Source: Pseudopedobacter sp040392825
Lineage (GTDB): Bacteria; Bacteroidota; Bacteroidia; Sphingobacteriales; Sphingobacteriaceae
Direction: 5' to 3'
DNA: 9,687 bases
NCBI RefSeq assembly: GCF_040392825.1
Contig: NZ_JBEBVH010000150.1
Location: 1-9,687 of the forward strand
The notes beneath the pieces are model-generated. The model worked only from the letters and a program-made list of their open reading frames with translations, made no database searches and was not told the origin of the DNA. This document shows positions 1-8,490 of this stretch, piece by piece (within the stretch, counting starts at the first letter, position 1; each line of letters opens with the position of its first letter). The position numbers were made by a program, and so were the translations under genes.

Positions 1-1759
1 TGATACCCGCGGTTGAAAAATTGACCAACCAGGCTTCTCCTCTGTTTTTGCTATCGTTCCACCATTTTACTGCCGTTGTATTTCTCCATGCATCATTATC
101 GGTAGTTCCTTTTTCTGTATTTGACCCCGAGCCTTGTCCCTTTAGACCATTATAGGCTGGCGTAGCTATAATTGCGGTATAGTTAGTTTCAGCAATAGAA
201 CTATGGCTCAACTGTCCTGCTCCAATGTTTGGCGACATAGGGTTTTTAGCGGCCGTTGGGCTGGCAACATATTCTATTAAAGGCTTTTGCCATTCTACCA
301 ATACATTTGAAAAGCCACTGCTACGACTATTGTTGAGCACAATTTCCGACATACTCATTGGCCTGATGCCGTAAGTACCAATATCACCACCATAACGCGA
401 ATAGCTTTCATGAACAAGCACACCAGATATAGTGCCAGACCCCTGAGGAACGGCCACACCGTTTCTGATCAAGCTCTTGTACGGCAAAACAAGTTCATGC
501 TGATCGTTTATCATCATGTACATGCTGTTACCATTGATATCCCTAATATTTACAGGATAGCAGCTTACTCTAGCGTAATAACCATAATTGGTATTGAAAT
601 AAGAGCCAACAGGGACAGACAGTTCGACATCTTTTAATTTAACATAAGTGTAGATATCGTTATCAACCAGATCTTTCATATATTTTTCCCTTATCACCAG
701 TGGCGTTGTGTTCAACTCTTTTTCGATGATGTTAATTGATGGAAAATCGGATATGGTAGATGTAGTCGGGCTGCTAGTTTTGGCCAGTGTTGTTCCTTTT
801 AGCCATAATTTAACTTTTTCATTTTTGCCAAACAGGTTATCCCCAGGTGTTTTTGTTCTTATCCTTAATCCGGATGTACCATCCAAACTTTGGATATAAA
901 CAGTTATACCGTTTTCGGTATTGTCCAGCTCGTGTTTATTGCTGGCCGAGTTTGGAATTAATGCCGTATTAGGGTTTCCTTTATCTGCCAGAACAATGCC
1001 TTCTATGTAAATATTTTCGGCAATAGTGCCTTGTGCTAACGTATTTTTAACATAGCTAAAATCTTTCAGCACAGCATCATCATATTCAGCCTTGGCATTT
1101 TGGGTAACCAATAGTGAATCTTTAATGATTACTCCTATTGCATTCTGGTGCACTAACTTCAAAAATGCCTCTCTTGGTTCTGAAGAAGTATTTTGCGCCA
1201 TATCAAACGATACATAACTGCCGTCGTAAGCAATATTTGAAATCCAATCTTCCTGTCCGGCGGTTATATACTTCGCTTCTTTCCCAATTAACGCAAAATC
1301 AATATTGGTGGTCAGTAAGCTTTTGGCACTTCCGGCTCTGGATAGTGTATTAATGGAAGCATCGGTAAATTTTAAAGTTTGTGTCAGGCCTAATTGTTGT
1401 AGTACAATAGTATCAGTAGTACTTTTTGTACTAATATAAATCTCTGTAGCCCTGGCCGGTTTGCCTTCGTTAGATGTCACCGTCGCCGTAAGATAACTTT
1501 TCCCACTACCTTCGGTTTTATCCAGTGTAATCCAATCGGCTCCCTCTTTTAGGGACACGGTCCAATTGCCGTCAGAATAAACTTGAAGTTTTGTTGAAGT
1601 TGCCGGAGCATTTAATCTTACAGTATTGGCATTTAAAGCCAGATCTGTACTAAATCGGGTCAGTGATTCATTTTTTTTACAACCTAAAAAAGTTAACGTC
1701 GCAAGAAGCATGAACATTAGCTTTTTTGGTGTTCTGGTGAATAGAATTAATGATCTCAT
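1..1759 (-). CDS. BACON and DUF5689 domain surface lipoprotein, 3' end cut by window edge
   Basis: This frame stays open from an ATG at 1759 to the left edge, giving 586 residues with no stop. Residues 1-27 form a lipoprotein signal with a hydrophobic stretch and lipobox LGC (Cys27). Residues about 45-123 fit a BACON domain: a DGNWTVSL strand, ADWITL, and a closing IVLQQ. Residues about 127-222 look like a second, more divergent BACON-like unit (EDWISN, then SLLVTQNA). Residues about 245-472 match DUF5689, starting at NIYIEGIV and continuing with YIQSLDGTSGLRIR and VKLWLKG, an OB-fold-like pattern. Residues about 480-586 are rich in Trp and Asn and may begin a beta-sandwich domain, which I do not recognise. 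No catalytic motif is visible. BACON domains often carry binding modules in Bacteroidota surface proteins, so a ligand-binding role is inferred. The start lies 11 bases after the preceding gene, with AGAAGA as a plausible ribosome binding site. It is the last visible gene of the operon. Confidence 0.85.
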   Translation of the reverse strand, partial: MRSLILFTRTPKKLMFMLLATLTFLGCKKNESLTRFSTDLALNANTVRLNAPATSTKLQVYSDGNWTVSLKEGADWITLDKTEGSGKSYLTATVTSNEGKPARATEIYISTKSTTDTIVLQQLGLTQTLKFTDASINTLSRAGSAKSLLTTNIDFALIGKEAKYITAGQEDWISNIAYDGSYVSFDMAQNTSSEPREAFLKLVHQNAIGVIIKDSLLVTQNAKAEYDDAVLKDFSYVKNTLAQGTIAENIYIEGIVLADKGNPNTALIPNSASNKHELDNTENGITVYIQSLDGTSGLRIRTKTPGDNLFGKNEKVKLWLKGTTLAKTSSPTTSTISDFPSINIIEKELNTTPLVIREKYMKDLVDNDIYTYVKLKDVELSVPVGSYFNTNYGYYARVSCYPVNIRDINGNSMYMMINDQHELVLPYKSLIRNGVAVPQGSGTISGVLVHESYSRYGGDIGTYGIRPMSMSEIVLNNSRSSGFSNVLVEWQKPLIEYVASPTAAKNPMSPNIGAGQLSHSSIAETNYTAIIATPAYNGLKGQGSGSNTEKGTTDNDAWRNTTAVKWWNDSKNRGEAWLVNFSTAGI

Positions 1760-1770
1760 ATTAATCTTCT

Positions 1771-2673
1771 TTAACGTTTTAGGTGAATAATAATGGGGAG
1801 ATGATCTGAATATTTTGCCGTGAAATTGTCCTTTATAAAATTGCCCGAAACTACATTAGGCATCAGATCTTTTGAGGCATAGATGTAATCAATTTTATTG
1901 GTGGTTGGATTTATTGTTTTAGCATTTTTTGGATCTTTTTGCTCCAACTCGTAAATCACATCTAAAAGGCCATCATCCAATACGCTTTGTTGTACTTTAA
2001 AATCAAGCTGCCCGTTGTCCAGATATTTCTGGCCTGGGTTTGCCAGTTCTCTTTGTTTTAAGGTATTTACCAAAGTGCCATTTGCAAAATTGGCGGCATA
2101 CAACGGCGAATAGGAATTAAAGTCTCCCATAACCAACAATTTACTGGTTGCTTTATTGGTAGCAATCTTGTCTAAAACAATCTTAATTTCGGATCGCCTG
2201 ATCTCGTAGTTATGCGGATTGAGATGCAGTACCACAATGTTATAATCTAAAATTTTAGCGATAATAAATCCATGGGTCATGCCATTATTTATGCGCTCAA
2301 CTGCTGTAATAGGATACTTCGAGGTTAACGCAACGGGATATCCTGTAAGTTTAACCAATGCAGAATAATTATGCCCGTAGGATTTGGCAAGCGCAGCAAG
2401 CGTTACTTCGGTAAAACCATTAGCTTCCTGTATAGCAAAAATATCGGGGTTTTGTATACCAACCCATGCTGTAAACAACTGTTTGTTGGTAGAAATATCA
2501 GTTTTCATTCCTTCCAAAATATTATAGCTTAGCACCGTTAATTTTTGTTGGATGTTTTGATCTTTCTTTTCGGGTAGAGCAGTCTTGTCCTTACAACCCG
2601 TAAAAATGGAAACAACAAGCAGTATCGTTATTATCACTTTAGTTTTGTCGATGGAATTTTTAGCCGCCTTCAT
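1771..2673 (-). CDS. Endonuclease/exonuclease/phosphatase family lipoprotein (EEP copy B)
   Basis: This 300-residue protein belongs to the metal-dependent EEP superfamily (DNase I, sphingomyelinase and inositol-phosphatase fold), whose members hydrolyse phosphodiesters or phosphomonoesters. All core motifs are present: Asn51 in LSYNIL, Glu83 in AIQEANGF, His150 in VVLHLNPH, Asp184 and Asn186 in GDFN, Asp262 in KIDYIY, and Asp290-His291 in SDHLP. It should therefore be active, but the substrate cannot be read from the sequence. The N-terminus is a lipoprotein signal ending TGC (Cys27), followed by KDK. Charged residues straight after the cysteine are compatible with surface export of Bacteroidota lipoproteins, so an outer-membrane, outward-facing location is inferred. 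It is a clear paralogue of the neighbouring EEP gene. The start is 10 bases downstream of that gene's TAG stop, with only a weak Shine-Dalgarno sequence. No nucleotide-specific or lipid-specific motif was recognised. Confidence 0.9.
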   Translation of the reverse strand: MKAAKNSIDKTKVIITILLVVSIFTGCKDKTALPEKKDQNIQQKLTVLSYNILEGMKTDISTNKQLFTAWVGIQNPDIFAIQEANGFTEVTLAALAKSYGHNYSALVKLTGYPVALTSKYPITAVERINNGMTHGFIIAKILDYNIVVLHLNPHNYEIRRSEIKIVLDKIATNKATSKLLVMGDFNSYSPLYAANFANGTLVNTLKQRELANPGQKYLDNGQLDFKVQQSVLDDGLLDVIYELEQKDPKNAKTINPTTNKIDYIYASKDLMPNVVSGNFIKDNFTAKYSDHLPIIIHLKR

Positions 2674-2683
2674 TCTTAGCTTA

Positions 2684-3532
2684 CTATTTTTTTAATTCGA
2701 TAACAATGGGTATGTGGTCCGAATGTGTTTTGGTGAAATTGTCCTGAATAAAATTGCCAGAAATAATTTTTGACTGTATATCTTTTGAGCAATAGATATA
2801 GTCAATTTTATGCTTCTGAGGATTTATAGACTTTGCCTTAGTTGGATTTTCAGTTTCCAGTTTGTATATCACGTCTACCAAACCCATATCTAAAATAGCC
2901 TGCTGTACTTCAAAATCAATTTCTCCATCTACCAAATATTTCAGCTTTCCGTTGCTGGTGAGCTCTCTTTTTCTCAATGAGCTTTGCATAATGCCATCTT
3001 CAAAATTGTCTCTATACAATGGCGAATAGGAATTAAAATCGCCCATCATGAGCAGTTTCTTACCTATGTTCTTGGTTTTAATACTATCCAATACGGTTTT
3101 CATCTCTGCCCTTTTTTTGATATAACTGTGCGGGTTCAGATGTAGTACCACAAAATTGTAATCCAATATTTTAGCTACTATAAAACCATGAGTCATTTTA
3201 TCAGTAAACTTCTCGGCATTTTCAATAGGATGCTTCGAAGTAATAGCCGTAGGGTAACCGGTTTCTTTGAGCAATACCGAATATTTATGCCCATAAGATT
3301 CAGCCAATTCCTGAAGTGTTTTTGGCGTAAAGCCATTGGCCTCCTGTATGGCAAAAACATCAGGATCTTGTAGTTTTAACCATGATACGAATTCCTGTTT
3401 ACCTTCAGTTTTGTCGGTTTTCATACCCTCTAAAATATTATAGCTAAGCACCTTAAATGTTCGCTGAGCAAACAGGGTATGGCCAGAGAAAGCCAATAAC
3501 CCGAATAATAAATATTTAATTAAGTGTTTCAT
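2684..3532 (-). CDS. Secreted endonuclease/exonuclease/phosphatase family protein (EEP copy A)
   Basis: This is a 282-residue EEP-superfamily hydrolase. The complete active-site set is visible: Asn32 in LSYNIL, Glu64 in AIQEANGF, His131 in VVLHLNPH, Asp165 and Asn167 in GDFN, Asp244 in KIDYIY, and Asp272-His273 in SDHIP. Residues 1-22 form a classical signal peptide with likely cleavage after LFA, before Gln23. There is no lipobox cysteine, so the mature enzyme should be soluble in the periplasm or secreted, unlike its lipid-anchored paralogue downstream. The two mature proteins align almost without gaps, at more than half identical residues by eye. The ATG shares one base with the SusD stop codon (TAATG), so translation is probably coupled to SusD. 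Function as a phosphodiesterase or phosphatase follows from the family; the specific substrate is unknown. Confidence 0.9.
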   Translation of the reverse strand: MKHLIKYLLFGLLAFSGHTLFAQRTFKVLSYNILEGMKTDKTEGKQEFVSWLKLQDPDVFAIQEANGFTPKTLQELAESYGHKYSVLLKETGYPTAITSKHPIENAEKFTDKMTHGFIVAKILDYNFVVLHLNPHSYIKKRAEMKTVLDSIKTKNIGKKLLMMGDFNSYSPLYRDNFEDGIMQSSLRKRELTSNGKLKYLVDGEIDFEVQQAILDMGLVDVIYKLETENPTKAKSINPQKHKIDYIYCSKDIQSKIISGNFIQDNFTKTHSDHIPIVIELKK

Positions 3533-5067
3533 TATTGTCCTTTATAAGCATCATTGTTCAACTTACCATCCGAGCGAAGTATTTCGCTATCGGCAATGGG
3601 ATAGTATTGGTGATAAGGGCGTATATTCTGAAGAATTTGTATCGATTCGGCTCCCGCAGTAGATTTTACATCATCATAGAATGTACCCCAACGAACCAAA
3701 TCCCACTTGCGGCCATACTCACCCATAAGCTCTCTTGCTCTTTCTTCCTTTACTTCTTTTTGAAAAGCCTCTTTACCGGGATACGAGGATAATATCAACG
3801 TAATATTGTTATTATTAGTCGCAGCTTCATTCTCTGCCCGCTTTTTTACCTCATTAATGGCATCCATTGCCGTATCGCTATCATCCAATTGGTTAGCACA
3901 TTCGGCAATCATCAGCAAGGCATCGGCATATCTGAACACTTTTTGGTTATTACCATCTGCTATGTTATCCATTCCAGGACACCAGAATTTTGGCCCTGTA
4001 TAAGGTTTTCCCGTACCATTATTTTGCATTGTTCTTGGAAAAACTGTTCCGTTATACGAATAAGCAAGAATTATATTCCTTCTCGGATCAAAAACATGAT
4101 ACAGGCTCATAAAATATTGCGTAGGGGTTACCGAGCCAAAAGGATTTGCAACAGTTCCCAATTCAGGAATATTCACACCTCCGTAAATCGAAGTTCCGCT
4201 GGTTTTTGACGGTGTAAAATAGGCGGCAACACTAGTGGTTTTCTTTAACCCAGTGGCCGACCAGGTATATTGAACCTCAAAAATCGATTCGGGTGTGTTT
4301 TTATTTCTAAAATAGGTATCAACCAATTTATATTGGGATAGAGCCGCATATATCAGTTTTATTTTATTTAAAGCAGTAAGCGCAGTTCCCCAGTCTTTTT
4401 CCCACATGGCCAATTTGCCTATCAGCATATAGGCAACGGGTGCCGAAATGCGATTTTGAGCAACATCTGAAGTACGTTTCTGAGGCAAGGCTGATGCGTA
4501 TTGATTCAATTCTTCAATCAGTGTTTTTCGGGTATTACTGGCATCCATGCGCCCCAACGCGTTTATCTGTTCTAAAGTTTGCAAATCCGCAACATCATCC
4601 ATATAAAAGGGCACATCGCCAAAGGTTGAAGTAAGTATGTAATAATACAAAGCTCTCAATGTTACCGCCTCTGCAACAAGGGCTGACTTTCTATCTTCGT
4701 CAACGCGCGACCCTTTGATACCCGCTACAGCGGAATTACAGAACATTATTCCCTTGTAACATTGTATCCACAAATTCTGCCCCATTCCGGGAGAAGAAGG
4801 TGAGATATCAAAAATTGCATCTTTATTTAAAGAACTGGGAAAATATCCTAAATCGGTAGCTGCTTCAATAGCAATAATTAAATTCTGATTATAGATACTG
4901 GTTAAAGGGCTGTAACAGCCATTTAAAGCCGCTATGCACTGCGCTTCATTCTGATAAAACTGCTTGGGGGTTACAAAACTCTCGGGAATTTCTTCTAGTA
5001 TTTTTTTGCATGAACCCAGCGGTGAAACACAGGCTATAAGTAGCAGTATTTTAAAATATTTTTTCAT
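3532..5067 (-). CDS. SusD/RagB family nutrient-binding outer-membrane lipoprotein
   Basis: This 511-residue protein is the SusD partner of the upstream SusC transporter. SusD proteins sit as a lid on SusC at the cell surface and bind the ligand. Residues 1-20 are a lipoprotein signal with lipobox LGSC (Cys20), followed by KKILEE, typical of SusD proteins. The N-terminal SusD-like region includes the early ALNGCYSPL helix and the EAVTLRALYYYILTSTFGDVP segment. The C-terminal RagB/SusD region includes FRYADALLMIAECANQL and the late EERARELMGEYGRKWDLVRWG block, both hallmarks of the family. I chose the ATG at 5067 because it begins the signal peptide directly and is preceded by AGGAAG. A longer reading from a GTG at 5109 would overlap SusC and add a non-signal extension. 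The gene starts 22 bases after the SusC stop. Ligand cannot be predicted from the SusD sequence. Confidence 0.95.
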   Translation of the reverse strand: MKKYFKILLLIACVSPLGSCKKILEEIPESFVTPKQFYQNEAQCIAALNGCYSPLTSIYNQNLIIAIEAATDLGYFPSSLNKDAIFDISPSSPGMGQNLWIQCYKGIMFCNSAVAGIKGSRVDEDRKSALVAEAVTLRALYYYILTSTFGDVPFYMDDVADLQTLEQINALGRMDASNTRKTLIEELNQYASALPQKRTSDVAQNRISAPVAYMLIGKLAMWEKDWGTALTALNKIKLIYAALSQYKLVDTYFRNKNTPESIFEVQYTWSATGLKKTTSVAAYFTPSKTSGTSIYGGVNIPELGTVANPFGSVTPTQYFMSLYHVFDPRRNIILAYSYNGTVFPRTMQNNGTGKPYTGPKFWCPGMDNIADGNNQKVFRYADALLMIAECANQLDDSDTAMDAINEVKKRAENEAATNNNNITLILSSYPGKEAFQKEVKEERARELMGEYGRKWDLVRWGTFYDDVKSTAGAESIQILQNIRPYHQYYPIADSEILRSDGKLNNDAYKGQ

Positions 5068-5089
5068 CTTCCTGATTACATTTAGGATG

Positions 5090-8000
5090 TTAAAATTTAA
5101 CAAAAGCACTCAACGAAATTGTCCGGCTGGCAGGGTATGCACCGTTATCCATACGTCTGATGGTAGAATTGCCACTCTCGGTAGAAACCTCGGGATCGTA
5201 GCCGTTATATTTTTTCCATAAGAACAGATTATTCCCGCTTAGCGACAATTTTAGCTCCTGCAATTTATTGGCAGTGAGTTTCTTTATATCAAAAACATAA
5301 GTTGCTGTTGCGCTTTTAAGCCTTAAAAAACTGGCATTGTAAACAAAGCGGTCGGCAGGAATATCGTCTTTAGATTCTGCTCTCGGGAGATCGGAATCTG
5401 GATTTCTGATAGGGTGCCAGGCATTTACCATATATCGGTACTGGTTACTTAGATAGGTTCCGGTTCCCATAAACAGTTCTGTAGGATTGTAAATTTTTCC
5501 GCCAAGGGAGTAATTAAAAAAGAAGTTGACATAAAGCCTGTTAAAACGGAAACTGTTTTGCAAACCACCGTAAATGATAGGGTCGGCATTACCCAGATAC
5601 ACCAAGTCATCATTGTCCAATAAGCCATCCCGATTTTGGTCGATATAGCGCTGACGTCCCGGCTGATAAAAAGCCGTTGATGCCGATGCATACTTTTTAT
5701 CAATATTATTTTGATCTATTTCTGTCTGATTTTTCCATACGCCGGCATACTGCATTCCCCAAAGTGCATTTAAAGGTCTGCCTGCCACATAACCGTACAT
5801 CATGTAATTCCCTCCATAGGGATTAACATAGGCTGCAATTCTGTCTAAACCACCAATGTCGTTAACCATTTGGTCGTTGTGAGCGATGGTAAAAGTAGAG
5901 GTCCAATAGAATTTTTTTCGGGTAATGTTTTTAGTGTTTAGGGTAAATTCTATTCCTTTATTGGATGTTTTACCAATATTAGTTAAACGAGATCCATAGC
6001 CTGCCTGATTAGGCAATTGTACAGATAATAACAGATCCTCGGTTTTAGCAGAATAAAATTCCAGACTTAAATCAATTTTGTTTTTCAAGAACGTTGCGTC
6101 AATCCCCAGGTTTATCGATTTTGTTTTTTCCCAGGTAAGTTCTGGATTAGCAATTCGCGAAGGATAGTACGAAACGGGAATAGCGCCATCAAAAATATAA
6201 CCAGAAGTAGTTGAAGTTAGTTGTGAAAGTGATTGGTACATGGAAATTGCATCATTACCACTCACTCCTATACTTGACCTTAAAGCCAACTGGTCGATAG
6301 CTGAAACATCTTTAAGGAATTTTTCTTCCTTTAAATTCCATTTTAAGGCTGCTGAAGGGAAAAAAGCCCATTTTTTATCAGCAGCAAAATTAGAACCCGC
6401 GTCGTAACGGCCGGTAAAAGTTAAATAATACTTGCTCAGATAGCTGTAATTAAGTCGCCCCAAATGAGATAACCTTCCTCTGTCTGAATAATCAGACGAA
6501 AGGTTGACAGTTTCTTTTGAAGGTATAGACCCTAAATCATTGGTGTTATTATTATCAATAAAATATCCTTCACCACTTGCCGACAGGTTGGTGTACCAAA
6601 GTTTTTGTACAGTAAAACCATAAAGCGCATCCAAACGGTGAGCTTTATTCCAGGTCTTGTTATAGTTTATCGTATTCTCATTCAGGACATTATTTGCTCT
6701 ATATGCTCGTTTATAGGCATAAGCTCCCGAACTTCGGTTGGCTCTGGTGGGCAAGGTAGAGGGCGAAAAATTGTCATCGAAACGGTTTTGGTCATAATAC
6801 GATACCGAACTTTTAATTTTTAAAGATTTTAATAGACTTGCTTCTATAAAAGCCATTGGCGAAAAGGTTTTTATCAATTGGTCTTTTCGCAAAAGTTTCG
6901 CGTTGGCCAAAGGCGAATCGAAAAGTGTTCCCGAGTACCATTGTGTATTCCAATCATTAAACGAACCGTCTTCTTTATAAGCTGGCATAGTAGGTGCCAA
7001 AAAAATGGTAGACCTATACCATAAAGTTTGCGTACCAATATCTGCTTTGTTTAAATCCCTGTCTATATTGGCATAGTTCAATCTAATTCCTGCAGTAACA
7101 TTTTTACTGACGGTATGATCCAGGTTGAGCCTAAATTGTGTTCTTTTTACGCCACTGTTAATGATAATACCTTCTTCATCCGCATAATTTCCTGAAAAAT
7201 AATACCGGGTACTTTTGTTCCCGCCTGATGCTGTAAAGGTATAGCTGCTATATGGCGCTTTTTGTGTAATCTCCTCCGTCCAGTTCGTTCCTTCACCCAA
7301 TGCGGCGGGGTCGGGAAAGGGATATTGCTCAAGAGGTTTTATCTGGTTTGCAGTACTCGAGAAAAAAAAGCGGTCGTTTTGCAGTTCGGCAAACTCTTGT
7401 GCATTCATTAAATCGAGATAGCGGGGCAATTCCGAACGGCCTACCGTAGCTCTAAATGTAAATTCATTCTTACCGTCCCGTCCTTTTTTGGTGGTAATCA
7501 TGATAACCCCATTGGCACCTCTTGAGCCATAAATTGCGGTTGATGATGCATCTTTCAATACCTGTATAGATTCAATATCTTCAGGATTGATGTCACTCAT
7601 ATTCGTTACCGCATCCATTACCCCGTCCACCACATACAAAGGTTCATTGGTAGCATTAATAGAACGTGTTCCTCTAATCCTGATAGACGTTCCTGCTCCA
7701 GGTTCGCCGGAAGTAGATACTATTTCCGCTCCGGCAATTCTTCCTTGCAACATCTGGTCTATGCGCTGAACCGGAACATCTTCTAAATCTTTCATATTTA
7801 CGGTAGAAACCGCTCCGGTTAAATCCCTCTTTTTCACCTCTCCGTAACCTATAATTACTATTTCTTCGAGTTTCGAAGTCGACTTTTTGAGAACAACAGT
7901 TAGACTCCTGTTGTCTGCAACAGAAATTTCCTTTTCCTCAAAGCCCATATATCTGAAAACAAGTGTTGCACTTTTATCAGTAGTATTAAGGCTAAAAGCG

Positions 8001-8482
8001 CCTTTCTCGTCACTTATGGTTCCCGCTTGAGTATTCTTCACTCTTATCGAAACGCCAATCAAAGGCTCGTTAGCTTCGTCAATTACTTTTCCATTAATCT
8101 GAACATTTTTTGGTGGTTGAGGCTTAGCTTTTATGGTGATTGTCTTTTTGTTAATCACATAAGTAAGAGGTTGATTTGCCATCAGCTTTTCCATGGCCTC
8201 TTCTATAGTAGCTCCCTTTAAAGATGCCGTTACTGGATTGGTTAATTTCAACAGCTGCGAACTGTAAAGAAAATCGTATCCACTTTGTTTTTGCAATTGT
8301 ATAAGCGCATCTTCCAGACGTACATTTTTTAATTGCATATTAATGCTTTGCGCTAAAGAGTTGGCACTAACCTGCATAATGGTAACCAACATAAAGATGG
8401 ATAGCAATCTCATGATGCGTAGAAATTTTGAATTACAATAGATGTGCGCGCTGCAGTTGAATACAGTGTTTTTTTTATACAT
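5090..8482 (-). CDS. SusC/RagA family TonB-linked outer-membrane transporter with STN signalling domain
   Basis: This 1130-residue protein is an outer-membrane, TonB-dependent importer that forms a complex with SusD. In order it shows a long basic N-terminus and signal peptide (likely cleavage near SLA-Q45), an STN domain (about 48-118), a carboxypeptidase-D regulatory-like domain (about 128-200), the SusC signature EEIVIIGYG (206-214), a plug domain (about 220-335) with RIRGTRSI and EPLYVVDGV, and a long beta-barrel ending in FVKF with the terminal Phe expected for barrel insertion. The STN domain is the part that signals to a FecR-type anti-sigma factor, and such a gene lies immediately upstream. 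I prefer the ATG at 8482, because MYKKN followed by a long leader is typical of Pedobacter-type SusC proteins. A TTG at 8518 would add 12 residues without a better signal. No clear Shine-Dalgarno sequence precedes the ATG, which is common in Bacteroidota. Length is normal for the family. Confidence 0.96.
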   Translation of the reverse strand: MYKKNTVFNCSAHIYCNSKFLRIMRLLSIFMLVTIMQVSANSLAQSINMQLKNVRLEDALIQLQKQSGYDFLYSSQLLKLTNPVTASLKGATIEEAMEKLMANQPLTYVINKKTITIKAKPQPPKNVQINGKVIDEANEPLIGVSIRVKNTQAGTISDEKGAFSLNTTDKSATLVFRYMGFEEKEISVADNRSLTVVLKKSTSKLEEIVIIGYGEVKKRDLTGAVSTVNMKDLEDVPVQRIDQMLQGRIAGAEIVSTSGEPGAGTSIRIRGTRSINATNEPLYVVDGVMDAVTNMSDINPEDIESIQVLKDASSTAIYGSRGANGVIMITTKKGRDGKNEFTFRATVGRSELPRYLDLMNAQEFAELQNDRFFFSSTANQIKPLEQYPFPDPAALGEGTNWTEEITQKAPYSSYTFTASGGNKSTRYYFSGNYADEEGIIINSGVKRTQFRLNLDHTVSKNVTAGIRLNYANIDRDLNKADIGTQTLWYRSTIFLAPTMPAYKEDGSFNDWNTQWYSGTLFDSPLANAKLLRKDQLIKTFSPMAFIEASLLKSLKIKSSVSYYDQNRFDDNFSPSTLPTRANRSSGAYAYKRAYRANNVLNENTINYNKTWNKAHRLDALYGFTVQKLWYTNLSASGEGYFIDNNNTNDLGSIPSKETVNLSSDYSDRGRLSHLGRLNYSYLSKYYLTFTGRYDAGSNFAADKKWAFFPSAALKWNLKEEKFLKDVSAIDQLALRSSIGVSGNDAISMYQSLSQLTSTTSGYIFDGAIPVSYYPSRIANPELTWEKTKSINLGIDATFLKNKIDLSLEFYSAKTEDLLLSVQLPNQAGYGSRLTNIGKTSNKGIEFTLNTKNITRKKFYWTSTFTIAHNDQMVNDIGGLDRIAAYVNPYGGNYMMYGYVAGRPLNALWGMQYAGVWKNQTEIDQNNIDKKYASASTAFYQPGRQRYIDQNRDGLLDNDDLVYLGNADPIIYGGLQNSFRFNRLYVNFFFNYSLGGKIYNPTELFMGTGTYLSNQYRYMVNAWHPIRNPDSDLPRAESKDDIPADRFVYNASFLRLKSATATYVFDIKKLTANKLQELKLSLSGNNLFLWKKYNGYDPEVSTESGNSTIRRMDNGAYPASRTISLSAFVKF

Positions 8483-8485
8483 TTG
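8456..8485 (+). promoter_or_regulatory. Predicted plus-strand promoter, Bacteroidota type
   Basis: GTTG at 8456-8459 is followed after 18 bases by TACATTTG at 8478-8485. The second element matches the Bacteroidota -7 consensus TAnnTTTG exactly, and the first fits a -33 TTG element. The -7 box overlaps the complement of the SusC start codon (8480-8482), and transcription would begin near 8490-8492, heading away from SusC into its leader. No plus-strand protein gene follows, but a terminator does at 8546-8581. A short consensus can occur by chance, so support rests mainly on its pairing with that terminator. Confidence 0.5.
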
Positions 8486-8490
8486 AATGT

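Noticed and set aside
410..1353. Short plus-strand open frames opposite the BACON-DUF5689 gene
   Set aside because: The minus-strand frame is continuous across this region with recognisable domains, so these are shadows.
3889..4209. A 106-residue plus-strand open frame inside the SusD gene
   Set aside because: It is antisense to a well-conserved coding region, lacks any recognisable domain and has no ribosome binding site or promoter match that I could see.
5068..5109. A 14-residue N-terminal extension of SusD starting at GTG 5109
   Set aside because: It would overlap the SusC end and place extra residues before a good lipoprotein signal. The ATG at 5067 has AGGAAG directly upstream.
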